Assembly: GCA_030737875.1 (NCBI GenBank)
Contig: CM060910.1
Span: forward strand, 611,457,303 to 611,521,302
From: Allium sativum
Lineage: Eukaryota; Streptophyta; Magnoliopsida; Asparagales; Amaryllidaceae
Direction of reading: 5' to 3'
Length of the DNA stretch: 64,000 nucleotides
Part shown: positions 12,719 through 25,020 of the stretch, piece by piece
How the letters are laid out: the number at the start of each line of letters is the position of its first letter
Position numbering within the stretch: the stretch's first letter is position 1
Program-made: the position numbers and the translations under genes
The notes under the pieces: generated by a model
Seen by the model: only the letters and a program-made list of their open reading frames with translations
What the model was told of the DNA's origin: nothing
Databases searched by the model: none

Positions 12719-12816
12719 TGAAAATTAGAAGAAAACTTTTATGTAGAAGAGAAAAATTATATTGCAGAATAATTGTAATGATTTTGTACAAGAGGAATAG
12801 CAAATACAAGTGTTGG
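12719..12816 (-). repeat. 5' LTR of the RE1-like Copia, truncated
   Basis: It matches the left LTR from TGAAAATTAGAAG to about CAAGTGTTG; similarity then stops abruptly. Confidence 0.8.
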
Positions 12817-13935
12817 ACTCGTACAAACTCAGATTAAGCGTTGGAATTAGCATTCACTTGGGAATCAGAAAATAAACTTGCATGGATAAGTCCCCTCTAG
12901 GCGTTGTTCGGTTATGCATAAATAGTCTGATCGGCTCGCTAGATCATTCCACATTCATTTGGTCGATTACGCATGGGATAATACCGATTGTCTTAGAAAA
13001 TCTTGATTGGCACAACCCGATCACATAGGAAACCAAGGATCGGATCAATCTGACACTTACTCGATCGTTTCTAAAAGTCCATATGAGTATTCATAGAAAT
13101 GATGATCGACTTGAGTCGACCACTTAGAATGCATGGATTGACCCATGGGGATTATTTAGAAGATTTGCTCGATCACTAAATCAGATCGGTAAAAATCACA
13201 CTGATCGGATCATTACAAAATAGTGGAACGACATGGTCCTATCACATGAAAAATAGGGATCCACTAGCACATGCCCAATCTTTGATCGGATTGGTACGAC
13301 TTAGATTTATCGAATTGGTAAGAGTTGATCAAGAAAAAAGAAAGGATTAGTATCGTTTAGGAAGGTCAGATCGGTGTTTGGAATGCTGTCAAATTAGCTC
13401 AAAATCAATGGGTAGCATGATGTGATCAAGGCAAAACATTGAATCAGATCGGTAGGAATCTGATGGCTCGGATAGGTATATTATAGAGCATGAGCGGATT
13501 GATCATGTGGAAGTAAGGCGGATCAGGCTAAAATAGGTGATCAACATAATAGGTCACCCAAAAACTCGAGACTTAACATATGATCGAACATAGCTTCGGA
13601 CATGGAGTGATCAATACCGATCTTATGAGGGATTAGTACTGATTCCTGTAGCATAGGGGTCAAATATGAATTTTTCATGGATGTAGTCAAAACTTGATTC
13701 TATTTTCCTTTCTTGATTTATGGTCAATCTAATCTCTTCTACAACTATAAATAAGACATCAAATAAATTTGCTTAATGCGCTCACGGCATTTCAGTGTGC
13801 CAAATTCGAAGCTTGGGGTTCGAATTCCGAGTCTTGCCAAATGCCGAGTCGTGAACTCCTAATGCGAACCAAGGAAAAATGGTGATTAGCCCAGAGTGCT
13901 CAACCATTTTTCAAGTTGCCAATTGCCAGTGTGTC
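12817..13935. other. Non-coding, rich in GATCGG words
   Basis: No gene is supported. From about 12920 to 13640 the words GATCGG, CGATC and GATCGGATT recur at irregular spacing on both strands, unlike the surrounding AT-rich DNA. A TATAAATA at about 13747-13754 could belong to an LTR or old promoter, but no partner repeat is seen. Confidence 0.4.
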
Positions 13936-14045
13936 ATATCCCTTCGAGGGATAGGATTTCATATCCCCAGGGGATACGATTTGATATCCCTGTAGGGCTA
14001 CGAAAATACAGTATTTCACACCGTATTTCATATCCTAAGGGGATA
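13936..14045. repeat. Four short hairpin units
   Basis: Units of the form ATATCCC-loop-GGGATA occur at 13936-13953, 13961-13976, 13984-14000 and 14030-14045, separated by GATTT-like spacers. Each is an inverted repeat with six- or seven-base arms. Confidence 0.8.
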
Positions 14046-15186
14046 CGAAATATTCCAAGAACCTCGCCTTTTTCTAAAATCTGAGGTGTGCCAGACCTGG
14101 TGCGCACACATTAAAATCAATGATAACACCATGTTGATGATAATGTTTTGAGAAGTTGAACCCTGGTTCGTGTAAATGCCATATCCTTGCCTATGGCAAG
14201 AGAATTTGCTTGATTGTGCTGTGTTGTGCAACAAGTTTTGTATGATCGACTCCAGAGATTTCCAAACTAATATATTTTGCCTTGATGAGTTTTGCACGTG
14301 ATCAGCCGAGGTGCTCAAGGATTTTGAGCTGATCGGGCCGAATAAATCATGTATTTATACATTGCAAAATTTCCAAGATTTTAACGACTTTTCCAATCCG
14401 ATAACATCGATTCGGGAATTGACAATAGTTCCAACCTTTTTTGAACACTTCACGACTTCAGCCACGTCGCTTTGTGTTTTCGAACGAACGTTCTCGAATA
14501 TCGACCCTATAGCTAACCGTAAACTTGGCGTATGACTGCTTTTCCTAAAAGCGGGTCAACTAAAGCCTACAACAACTTTTCTCCACTATCTTACAATCAA
14601 CTTGAATTGTGCTTACAATCAAACAGTATAAACAATAGATGATAATAGGTGAATGTAGGCACAATTTGTCAAACCACTATAAATCTTGTGTCTCCATTTA
14701 CGTTTATGCATTCTACAACTGCTCTGCGGCTGATTATTGCAATTATTATTTGATTTACATACAAATCGGGTGTTGGCGTTGGATTGATTGAAATCCAACG
14801 TCAATAAATATATTTTCTTAGCCACACATTTTTTGCATCTTTCAAACCATCTTTCACCTGCCCATTTAGCTTCAAGTTATTCAAATTCGATACAGACCAG
14901 TCTTCTTGATCAATTGTTCCATCCTTTCATAGTTCAGACTCATCGTAACATCGCTCGCTTAAAGATCAGATAATAACATATGAGATTAAAGTCCTAAGAG
15001 ATATCAGATAATCATTAACGGTTACGAATGTGTTTGTATCCACGAGTTAATATAAAAATACTTATTACTTAAAGGTTCGTACTCAAGATGCATCTAAAAA
15101 AATAACATCGATCTTGTGATTAGTGTACATAACCACTTTATAGGGTAGATGATGAATTACTCAAGACTATTTAATGTAACAAAGGT
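14046..15186. other. No recognisable gene
   Basis: Short open frames only. One at 14311-14535 (plus) and one at 14028-14318 (minus) show no motif. Confidence 0.4.
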
Positions 15187-15705
15187 GAGATGAAATTTAA
15201 ATATAAATTTCAAAACTTGAAATTCGGTCTTTGAAATTTTAGATTGTGAATTTATAAATCAAATTTTATAAAGTTTGAATTTCAAAAAAAAAAATTATTC
15301 ATAAAATTTGAAATCTAAAACTTTAAATCCCGATGAATCAAAAATTCAAGTTGTAAAAAAAGTTAATTTAGAAAAATCTAGATTTTAAGGTTTAGCAATT
15401 GAAAATTCTAAATTGAAAATTTTGACTTTTGTATTTCAAAGCTTGAATTTTGTAAATTTTAGAAGTTCAAAATTTAATATTGCATATTTCGAAGATCCAA
15501 AATTATGATTTTGAAATTCTAATAATTTGATAAGTGAATTTTGAAAATTTGAAATTTCAGCTTTGAACAAAAATATTAAAATTTGAAAATATGAAAATGT
15601 AGATTGTAAAATCTAAAAAATTTAAATTTTAAAGTACATGAAATTTTGAAAATTCAAAAAATTTGGATATCATAAACTTGAAAAAAACTAAAATTGGAAA
15701 TATAT
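15187..15705. repeat. Low-complexity tract of AAATTTGAA-like words
   Basis: About 500 bases consist mostly of recombined words such as GAAATTT, TTGAAATT, AATTCAAA and TTTTGAAT in both orientations, with no fixed period. It looks like a decayed short-unit satellite or slipped-strand expansion. Confidence 0.6.
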
Positions 15706-15811
15706 TTTATTTTATAGATTATGATAATTTTAGACTGAACATTGTTTAAATACTATTCAGCAATCATTTAGAAATTATTCCATAATTATATACGCATATC
15801 ACTTCCTTAAT

Positions 15812-15819
<8 letters not shown>

Positions 15820-15861
<42 letters not shown>

Positions 15862-16029
15862 GAAATTCTATAGGGACACAAAATATTGACACAAAACTAA
15901 ACACACAAGATCTGAACCACTAGATCTCCCCATGATTTGCACCTCTCATGTTAAGACAAAAGAATCCAACGGTCACGATTTTGTGTTTAAAATTGTGTGT
16001 TTATTTTGTGTCCAAATAGTCGCTCCCTA

Positions 16030-16087
<58 letters not shown>
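15820..16087. mobile_element. Small element inside a (TA)n microsatellite
   Basis: Sequence 15859-16027 is bounded on both sides by long TA runs (15820-15858 and 16028-16087). Near its ends it carries a 12-bp perfect inverted repeat (GGACACAAAATA and its complement) and a second imperfect pair around ACACAAAAxTAAACACACA. The arrangement resembles Micron-type elements that insert into TA microsatellites. Confidence 0.5.
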
Positions 16088-16091
<4 letters not shown>

Positions 16092-16444
16092 TTCTACTAC
16101 TGTCTTATATTTATTACCATACTGGAGATTAATAAAAAATCAGTGGACAGTTAGGAACACCAAGGTACACAAAAGATTCGTAATGGAGATAATTTAAGAT
16201 AAAAAAAGACTTTTTTGCATAAAGCTTTGGATAAAACGAATCATAATGAGGACTTTAAGTTGGTTGAAATGACCAGTTGTACTTCTCCACGATTCCGATC
16301 TCGAGTATGCTCCTATTCACTGATTAAAGAAATGACTATAAAAAACGAATTAATCCTTTTTTTTCCAGAGTACCTCCCTTCCTCTGAGAAAGAAGAATAG
16401 GCAGGAGCAAAGAAATATTTCTTATTTATTTTGCCCATTCAATA

Positions 16445-16446
<2 letters not shown>

Positions 16447-16495
<49 letters not shown>

Positions 16496-16677
16496 GTTTA
16501 ATGGCACCTTTGTTTTGGAGCACCCCAAATGCACCCCTTTTATAGCCTCTCATTTATATTAAAATAAAGCAGCGGAAAGAGAGAGAATGAGTGGAAGGAG
16601 AGAGAGAGGGACATACTTGGTGGAAATCAAGGGGCAAATGAGGTGCTGCACTATTTGGGGTCTCATTGAACACTCGC
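16447..16677. mobile_element. (TA)n run and second small TA-targeted element
   Basis: A TA run (16447-16492) is followed by 16493-16677. That segment starts AGGTTTAATGGCACC and ends with the near-complement of its beginning (GACCCCAAAT reflected as ATTTGGGGTCTCATTGAAC), then meets ATATATTATATA. It is a likely MITE-like insertion with imperfect inverted ends. Confidence 0.4.
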
Positions 16678-16899
16678 CATATATTATATATTCAGGATTT
16701 TTAGGCATCTTCATTCAGGATTTTTAGACATGTTCGTTTAGTAGTGTTATCGAATTTTTATGTCACCCGGTAAATATTCCAACTAATATAGAAAACTTCG
16801 TAGAAAGCATCTCCACTACAATTAAAGCGGTAGATATATCTGCAACTTAATTTGAATGCACAAGCGACACTTCATTTGGCCACTCAATCATATTATCTC

Positions 16900-19760
16900 T
16901 TCCTCTATAAGTTTTCTTCCCCAAATTGAAATCTGCAACTTCTCACACGGTCTGCTCGATCTCTCGTCGGACTCAGGTACAACTTTAGTAAATTCGATTA
17001 TAATTTCTTCTTTCATAAGATTTATCTATTAATCTTGATGTTCGTTTCTCACCATAATTTGTTGACGTTCACTTTGTAATAAATATACGTACATTTGATT
17101 CAATTCAGCCTTGATAACTAGTTGTCTTCAATAATAATTTCCTCATGTTTTGAGTTTGGAAACTAAAACAGTTGTATTCATATTCGAATTGTTCGAGATA
17201 TTTTTTAAATTTTAAGTTAGTTTTCTAAACAATTTTAAGTATATATTGGTGTTTTTGCATGTCAAATTTATTTTGGTTTTAGGCACTAGATTTTAAGCTC
17301 TAATGGCTTGTTTGGAGTTTAGTACATTATAGTAAGAGATATTTGTTCTGAGGTAACAATACATAACAAGGAAAAAAAGTATCAATAAATACAACTCAGA
17401 CTTCAATTTAGTCCTATTATATGTTTCATGTACATATTTGATAACTATTAGCAATTTGACCATCCAATAGTTACTATATAATATTCAAGTCTTTTAGAAT
17501 TTTTTACTAAATACTAATTTGTCCATATACTCACTTATTGGTAACCTCTTATAAAATCTTCTGTTAACATGGCAAAAACTATTTCAAGGACAAATTTCCT
17601 TTAGTTTGGCTCGGGGACTGCGTATGTCATGCAAAAGCATATGGAGGTAAGTTTAGTTTTAAAATGTTATTTTTTATTATATTTTTGTACTCATGAATGA
17701 TAAAAGAATTATGATGTTTTAAGCACCCAAAAAAATTAACTCGTTCATCAAAAAGACTGTAACCATCAGCTGTAAACAATATTGAAGTCGAGATAGGTAA
17801 CCAACACAACCTGTGCTTAGAAGCTTCACCCGAGGTTAAAACAATGCAAGTGTAACCTATTAATGTTATTCGTTTTTGTCTTCAAACTTTATTCAATAGT
17901 TATTTTTATAGAACTCAATAAATACCGGAAAGCGGACAGAAGACCACGGCCTTTGCAATCAAATTCAACTCTGGCTGATGATGATAATATTCATGAGTCC
18001 AATTTAACTAGTTCACCCATGTCGGATGAAACAGCGGAAGAAAGTAACCATAATAACAAAGATAAAAAACCTGTAGTAAAATAGAAGAAACGTGGTGCAA
18101 CAAAGGTCAAAGGTTGAGAATCCAAGATGCATACCATGTAGGCGTAGATGTGGATTTTAATGAAAAGGGGCAGTCAGTAGGTGATAAAATTAGCCTCTTT
18201 CACAGGTGCACTAGTTCGAGATAAAGTTTCGGTACTTTGTGATGATTGGAAAAAGGTTCCTATGGATCATAAAAATAACCTTTGGGCACTAGTATTGTGA
18301 GCTTATATGTCTCATCATTATTGAATGCATGTTTCAGTTTTGGTAACTTGTACTACACCTGTTTTCGATAATTTATGCAAGCCCATAATAGATAAGCTGA
18401 ATAGATTATGACCATTAACTTAGATTACATTGTCACAATTACATTACTATTTACCGATGCACCGTTAAACCCAAAAAAATATACTTAGCATGACATATAC
18501 CATTATATATTGTTAATGTGTACATAATTGTGTTAGGTCTATTATTTGCATTACAAGTTAAAATGTTAGATTTATACAAGTGTATTTTGAATAAGATGGA
18601 ACCATATTATAATATATATATATATATATATATATGCTTACGTATATGTGTATACATATGCCTATATGTCTACACATATGCATATGTACGCAAGTATGCT
18701 TAATATTCTATATTATATTGATTTTATAATCGATGTTTGTTACATCTAAGATACAATTTGGATGAAACACATAAGGACTACATATTGCAAAAAATGTAAA
18801 CCTTTTGAGAGTATAAATGTCATGTTGGGAATGGTGTGGAAAAAGCTTAATAGTTGGACAAAGAGGAAAAAAAAAACTTGCTGAGTTAAATCCTCTGAAC
18901 TTGATTGACAGTGAATGGAGTGAGTTCATAAACAATAAAATTTCGATTAAATTTCAAGTAAGTTACAGCCATCAACGCATTTAGTACTTAAACATTCTTT
19001 GTTAGAAATGAACATACAGTTTCAGCAAAGAGTATCAATATTAGTAATTAAATGAGAAATTATCTCAAATATGTTCTTTTGTGGAGGCTAAAAGCATTTT
19101 GATGAAGAAAGTAATGGAAAAACATACTCTGAGTCTACCACACATGATGAGTCCTCAAGGTTATGCAAGATTAGATTTTTTTTTTGGTAAATATGCATTT
19201 TCATACTTTTGAAGTTAACATATTTTGATTAATACATTTATTTATCAATAGATCACTAAATCATTACATCACTTATATATTGCAAAAGAAAGAAAACAAG
19301 ATCAAGAAATAACTAGAGTCTCATTATGGACTGAAGGGCGCTTAACCAAAGATCAAAATCCCACAAATAATGTTGTTGAAGAGTCGATGGTAAGTAATAT
19401 TATATCAAAATAGCATGTTAATATGTTTTCTTCGTAAGCTAAAAGAAATAATGTAGTATTAACTTAATAGACCAAATAACCCCTTATAATTATCATGCAT
19501 AACAATCTTATGATATTTTCCAAAAAAAGCAGCAGTTTAACAATATTCTATCCAAAAATTCAAGACGCCCGCTGAAAGATGATTCCATTCAAATGTTCTT
19601 GGTAAAGACCAACTTGGTAAAGTAAAGGGCTTGGATTCGGTGTTACAATGTCAAAATTAAAAGCTCAAGCACATAAAATTAAATTAGCACTTGCATTAGA
19701 AGAAACTCTGAGGGTACTTGAGGCTAAAGTGGATTTACTTTCAGAGGCAAGTACTAAATT
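16900..19760 (+). pseudogene. Ptta/En-Spm (Transposase_24-like) gene, 5' part
   Basis: This is an intron-containing gene of the plant Ptta/En-Spm transposase-associated family. A likely 5' UTR exon ends at CTCAG|gtacaa (about 16976); another exon end is GGAG|gtaagt (about 17647). Coding similarity starts after ATAG at about 17911 (LNKYRKADRRPRP, acidic linker). It continues with KKRGATKV, then GVDVDFNEKGQSVGDKIS and DDWKKVPMDHKNNLWALV (about 18085-18295), the family's central domain. Further exons carry RVSLWTEGRLTKDQNP (ending GATG|gtaagt near 19390) and a coiled-coil-like KLKAQAHKIKLALALEE...LEAKVDLLSE (about 19640-19747). Stops and frame changes make it a pseudogene. In CACTA elements such genes accompany tnp2. 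Confidence 0.7.
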
Positions 19761-19820
19761 TTTTTCCATGGTTTTACATAATTCCATGGCCTAATTTGTT
19801 GTGATTATCATGTTTACAAC

Positions 19821-20547
19821 TGTTGGGAAACAATGGCTGAGTCGCGGACTAGGTCGCTTTCTTGAAGACGATTCGGCGATCTGGTCGGAGGTGCAAACCA
19901 GTTCGTTCCTTCGCCGCCGCCTCTAGGATAAAACAGCCTCAAAAACAATAACTGATTTGCTTGCACAACAAATCGGTGCAGATTTGCACTTTCTGGAAAA
20001 AAAATTGCTCGAAAATTTCTGTGAAGAGAATTTTTTTTTTTTTTTTATGGCGGCTGAGAGAAGAGAGAATTTTCAATTCGGTAGGTTTCTCGTCTGAGGC
20101 TAATGTCAATATATAGAACGAAAATTAGGGTTTGGGTTTACAGATTAGTGGGCCGCTAAAATTTGGGGGATATAATTTTTTACCGTTGCAGAATTTTTTT
20201 TTTCATAAAAAACGGTTCGAAAAAGGCTAAGTTTTATGGTCCAAAAAATATAAGTGTCTACACCACAAAGCCCAAGCCCAAGCCCGAGCCGAGCCGGGCC
20301 GGGTCGAGTCGGTCGGTCGCGCGCGCGTGTGTGGTGGTCATATGATGCATGGTCTCCCTCCTCACAACAATGCATGTATTGGGAGCCCAAGGCCCCAACA
20401 TGATTTCTTAGAAACAAGTATAAAAGCTTGCTTCTTCTATATAATCCCATGATGTGGGACTATTCCCATATAGGAGCCATTTTTACACTTATTCAAGATT
20501 TTTTTTTTTTTTTAAATTCACTTAATGTTTGTAAAACCTTTCCAACA
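19821..20547 (-). repeat. 3' LTR of the TNT1-like Copia
   Basis: It runs TGTTGGGAAACAATGG to TTTCCAACA. The polypurine tract (minus strand AAGTGGGGGAT) abuts it at 20548-20558. The minus-strand TATA-like TATATAG lies at about 20437-20443. Confidence 0.95.
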
Positions 20548-21082
20548 ATCCCCCACTTGAATTTTTAAAAAATATTTTCGAGCAGTTTCTTAAGAACATA
20601 AGATTGTGCATAAACAAATGTGTCTTTCGACTTGAACCTTTGCATAGTGAATAAGATTCAGTTTTTACTAGAGTGACACGTAGTCTGGAACTCTATTCCT
20701 GACATCAAACCACACACAACCTTTTCGATAGTGCAATCAAATAAGCCCGTGCATTTATGGCCATGCACGTCTATCCTAGTTTAGTGAATGCTCTAGAAGT
20801 TTTAACCGAAACTCCATAGGAAACGACCACATTTCCACATTCACAAAGGTGAGTCTATCAAGAGCACTCCTGAAGGTAGGCACTCCACTCCACATAGATT
20901 ATAGATCTCATTAAGAGTTTCTATTAACTCATCTTCTAATCACTTCAGGAATACATGCTTCTTGGTTTATTAAATAGCATGTTCAACTCATATCACTACA
21001 CAACTTGTTATTACCCATTGAACCTAGTTCTTGGGATCTCCAGTCATTTAGGTCGGGTTACCATTGTGCGTGAGTCAACAAT

Positions 21083-22807
21083 CTAGGGGCAAATTCCCAT
21101 TCTTTTAGAATAGTTATGGACTTTCTCTCTGGACAGTCCTTTCGTCAAAGGATCCGCCAAATTTTCCTCACTACGTACGTAATCCACTCTAATGGTACTT
21201 GTGGAAAGTAGTTCTCTAACCGTACTGTGCTTACGACGTATTTGTCGTCTCTTACCATTATAATATCGGTTCTGAACTTTTGCAATAGCCGCGGTACTAT
21301 CGCAATGTATCAACACAGCCGGTATCGGTTTTTCCCATAAGGGAATCTCAGCTAGCAGATTTCTCAAGTACTCTGCCTCTTCACTAGCTGTAGCTAGTGC
21401 TATCATCTCAGACTCCAAAGTAGACTGAGCCAAAATAGTCTGTTTCTTGGATTTCCAAGAAACAGCTCCTCCAGCGATGCTAAATATATAGCCACTAGTC
21501 GCTTTAGAATCATCAAATAAGGTATTCCAGTCTGCATCGGAATATCCTTCAAGTACAGCTGGAAACCTTTCATAATGTAATCCAAGGTTCATGGTTCGTT
21601 TAAGGTATCTCATTACCCTTTCAATAGCTTTCCAGTGCTCTATACTAGGTCTACTGGTAAACCTGCACAATAATCCCACGACATAGGCAATGTCGGGTCT
21701 AGTACAATCAGTGGCATAGCGAAGGCTGCCAATGATGCTCGCATAATCAGACTGTCTTACACCTTCACCAGTGTTCTTAAATAACTTTACACTGTGATCA
21801 TATGGCGTACTTGCAGGTTTATAGTCAAAGTAATTATATTTCTTTAGTATCTTCTCAATGTAATGAGATTGATCCAAAGAAATTCCCTTTTCTGACCTAG
21901 TAATCTTAATACCAAGGATTACACTCGCTTCACCTAGATCTTTCATATCAATATTGACACTTAATAAGGATTTGACTGAGTTTATGGCATGAATATTTGA
22001 TCCAAAAATGAGTAGGTCATCTACATAAAGGCATATAATAGTGCAAATGTCATTCTCAGATTTGTAATAAATGCATTTGTCACTTTCATTAACTTTAAAA
22101 CCATTTGAAATGATTAAGTTATCAAATTTTTCATGCCATTGTTTAGGTGCTTGTTTTAAACCATATAATGATTTATCCAATTTACATACTTTATGTTCTT
22201 GACCATGTACTACAAATCCTTCAGGCTGGTCCATATAAATTTCTTCGTCTAATTCACCGTTCAAAAAAGCAGTTTTAACATCCATTTGGTGTATAAGTAA
22301 ATTATGAATGGAAGCAAGTGAGATTAATACCCGAATGGATGTTATTCTAGTTACAGGTGAAAAAGTGTCAAAGAAGTCTATATTTTCCTTTTGTTTAAAA
22401 CCTTTAGCTACTAGTCGTGCTTTATATTTATCTATAGTGCCATCAGGTTTTAATTTCTTTTTAAGTACCCATTTACAGCCTATAGACTTACAACCAGGGG
22501 GTAAATCTACCAAGTGCCAAGTCTTATTGGATTCTAAAGAATCCATCTCATCGTTTATAGCCTCTTGCCAGAAATCGGCATCTAAAGAAGATAAGGCTTC
22601 TTGGAGGTTTATAGGATCCTCCTCAATAGTAAAAGCACAAAAATCTGAACCAAAGTCTTTTATGGTTCTTGCTCTTTTACTTCTTCTAGGTTCAGCTTCA
22701 GAATTTTCATTAAGTTCTGTTCTAATAGGCATATTTGAAGTGCCTCCACTATTCCTTAATTTGAAAGGAAATTTAGTTTCATAAAAAATCGGCATCATTT
22801 GATTCAA
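21083..22807 (-). CDS. Copia RT-RNase H part of polyprotein, open
   Basis: This 574-codon open frame is one segment of the polyprotein rather than a separately started gene. In order it holds a linker with [13 protein letters not shown], the RT entry [18 protein letters not shown] and [23 protein letters not shown], and [18 protein letters not shown]. The catalytic loop [11 protein letters not shown] has both Asp residues, followed by [16 protein letters not shown]. RNase H follows with [28 protein letters not shown] and [12 protein letters not shown]. The C-terminal [14 protein letters not shown] is typical of TNT1-94-like elements. It would make cDNA from element RNA. The upstream junction is a one-base T-run expansion near 22795 that shifts frame from integrase. 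Confidence 0.93.
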   Translation of the reverse strand: MNQMMPIFYETKFPFKLRNSGGTSNMPIRTELNENSEAEPRRSKRARTIKDFGSDFCAFTIEEDPINLQEALSSLDADFWQEAINDEMDSLESNKTWHLVDLPPGCKSIGCKWVLKKKLKPDGTIDKYKARLVAKGFKQKENIDFFDTFSPVTRITSIRVLISLASIHNLLIHQMDVKTAFLNGELDEEIYMDQPEGFVVHGQEHKVCKLDKSLYGLKQAPKQWHEKFDNLIISNGFKVNESDKCIYYKSENDICTIICLYVDDLLIFGSNIHAINSVKSLLSVNIDMKDLGEASVILGIKITRSEKGISLDQSHYIEKILKKYNYFDYKPASTPYDHSVKLFKNTGEGVRQSDYASIIGSLRYATDCTRPDIAYVVGLLCRFTSRPSIEHWKAIERVMRYLKRTMNLGLHYERFPAVLEGYSDADWNTLFDDSKATSGYIFSIAGGAVSWKSKKQTILAQSTLESEMIALATASEEAEYLRNLLAEIPLWEKPIPAVLIHCDSTAAIAKVQNRYYNGKRRQIRRKHSTVRELLSTSTIRVDYVRSEENLADPLTKGLSREKVHNYSKRMGICP

Positions 22808-23753
22808 TTATATTATGTGCATTAAGGTCATAAAATCTATATGCTTTGCTATTAATAGCATAGCCTATAAATGCACATTCATATGCTCTACTTGCCAATT
22901 TTATTCTCTTAGGGTCTGGAATGCGAACATATGCTAAACAACCCCAAGTTCTAAAGTATGAGACATTGGGTTTATGATTCTTTAAAATTTCATAAGGTGA
23001 AATTTTATTCTTAGATTTAGGGATTCTATTTAGAACGTAGCATACAGTCAATAAAATATCCCCCCACCAATGTTTTGCTGCACCAGAATTTAATAATATG
23101 GCAACTACTAGCTCGGTAAAGGTCCTATTTTTCCTTTCTGCTTTACTGTTCATTTCAGGTGAGTAGGGTGCAGTTCTCTCATGTACTATACCATGTTGTT
23201 TATAGAAATCCAGAATAGAATTAGATTCATATTCTGTTCCTCTATCACTACGAAGTCTCTTAATTTTTCTATTTGCTTGATTCTCAATCTCAGTTTTGAA
23301 TGTTTTAAACATGTCAAAAGCATCACTTTTATTTTTCATAAGATATACATATGTGAAATCAGAGCAGTCATCAATAAAAGTGATAAAATAACGATGTCCC
23401 TGTCTAGTTAAAGTGCCATCAAGTTCACATATGTCAGAATGAATCAAGTCTAAGGGTTCAGAAACTCTATCAACAGATTTGTGAGGTTTCTTTGTGATTT
23501 TAGCTTGTGTACAGAATTCACATTTATCAGATTCAGATTCTGTCATTTTAGGTATCATATCTAGGGTGCTCATATTACGAATAATTCGATTATTAACATG
23601 ACATAATCTAGAATGCCAGATATTAAAATCACACAACATGTAAGCAGAAGTAGTCACTTTATTAGATTCAACATTCAGTTTAAACATACCCTCACAAGCA
23701 TAACCCTTTCCCACAAAAGTTCCCTTATAAGTAAGTGTACAAATCAGCCCCAA
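22779..23753 (-). pseudogene. Copia integrase part of polyprotein, frameshifted at both ends
   Basis: This open segment carries a GAG-pre-integrase zinc domain (HSRLCHVNN then CEFCTQAK) and the integrase core. The core has all three catalytic positions: LIHSDIC, LRSDRGTEY and SKAERKNRTF. The usual core-to-linker block GCLAYVRIPDPKRIKLASRAYECAFIGY follows. It would insert cDNA into the genome. It is separated from protease by a frameshift near 23740 and from RT by an extra T near 22795, so it cannot be made from one continuous frame in this copy. Confidence 0.92.
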
Positions 23754-24999
23754 TAACTTGAGTGAAACCAGCCTTATTAAGGAGGAAGTCAGAGGCCAGA
23801 TTCTTTCTTATCTCTGGAGTGTGCATAACATCTTTCAGAATTATAGTTTTTCTAGAGGTGAACTTGAGTTCCACGTTTCCAATCCCCGCAACTGTAGTGG
23901 TGTGAGAGTCTCCCAACAGCACTTTCTGATTTTCAGCAGCCGTGTATGTAGAGAACATGCCACGATCATAGCAGACATGGCGAGAAGCACCAGTGTCTAC
24001 CCACCAACCCTCTGATCCACCAACAAGGTGAATCTCAGTAACCATAGCCGTAAGAGGCTCCTCAGTCAGGTTAGCCTGCGGTGCAGAGCTTGGCCTGTTC
24101 CGGCACTTTCGTGCCATATGCCCTGGTTTTCCACAGTTGTAACAAAGAAACAACTGTCCAGAGTCATTCTTTTGGGCTGGTTTCTGCTGTCCTTTTAGGT
24201 TTCCTTGCGGATTCCCATTCTATTTGTTGCGCCTGTTCTGATTCTTAAAAGATTTCTGATTTGGTTTCAGAACAGCGGGAGTGGTCTTCTTAGTACTGTT
24301 GTTATTCACAATCAGCACCTCTTCTTTCTGGTCCTGCTTGCGTGCCTCCTCCTCAATACGGAGGCGTGTAATCAAGCTTTCTAAGGAAAATTCCTTAGTC
24401 TTATGTCGCAAGACATTCTTAAAATCTTTTCAGCCTGGGGGTAATTTGTCAATGATAACAGCAATTTGAAATTTTTCGTCCAAGACCATACCTTCGGAGA
24501 TGATCTCATGAGCTATTTTCTGCAGCTCATGAGACTGCATCTCTACCGATCTATCATCAGTCATCTGATACTTTAAATAGCGGCTCACAGCATATTTCTT
24601 TGCCCCTGCCTCCTCTGTATCATATTTCTTCTTCAGTGCTTCCCAGATCTCCTTTGCTGTCTTTTCATCTGAGTTATAATAATCATACAGATCATCGCTC
24701 AGTCCGTTCAGAATAAAGTTCTTGCATAGATAATCTTGTTCAATCCAGGTCTGCAGTTGCTTTGACTGTTCGGTCCATGATGCCATGTTCGCTGCATCAG
24801 TCTCAGCAGGTTTTTCTGGAAGCTGCGGTCTGTCAGTAGTCAGCGCAGCCACAACCTTTCTGATGGTGAGGAAGAACTCCATCTTCTGACGCCATCGTTT
24901 GAAATGCAAGCCTTCAAATCTGAAAGGAGCAGCCGTCACAAGAGGGTTCTGGAAAGCAGAGGGTGGAGCAGAATCGTCTAGGGTTGAATTGGAAGCCAT
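23725..24999 (-). pseudogene. Copia gag and protease, two premature stops
   Basis: The start is at 24999: MASNSTLDDSAPPS leads to a UBN2-type gag with LHFKRWRQKMEFFL and EIWEALKKKYDTEEAG. The same frame continues past a stop near 24430 (Trp expected in KLPPGxKDF) and another near 24220 (RRNKxNGN, Gln expected). A CCHC knuckle, CYNCGKPGHMARKC, is intact (about 24105-24150). The protease motif WWVDTGASRHV (about 23970-24005) keeps its Asp. The gag start lies only 21 nt inside the LTR, an unusually short leader. Confidence 0.92.
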
Positions 25000-25020
25000 T
25001 GTTTCAGATCGTCTTCAAAT

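Larger units (their letters stand above)
8848..12816 (-). mobile_element. Decayed Ty1/Copia (RE1-like) LTR retrotransposon
   Basis: LTR-like ends (8848-9097 and 12719-12816) enclose, in minus-strand order, PBS, gag, protease, GAG-pre-integrase, RT and RNase H. The right-hand (5') LTR matches the left for only about 98 bp before unrelated sequence begins, so it is truncated or interrupted. Multiple stops, frameshifts and a large integrase deletion show an old, inactive copy. Relatives of its gag recur in the Copia element at 43.6-49.6 kb. Confidence 0.88.

Noticed and set aside
13800..13850. tRNA-like B-box (GGTTCGAATTCC)
   Set aside because: No matching A-box, acceptor stem or cloverleaf could be drawn; a decayed SINE is possible but not supported.
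13936..14045. CRISPR-like array
   Set aside because: The repeats are short variable hairpins with uneven spacers in a plant nuclear context.
16820..16840. CACTACAATTAAAG as a possible 5' CACTA terminus
   Set aside because: Only CACTACAA agrees, no subterminal repeats follow and no 3-bp duplication matches the end at 51723.
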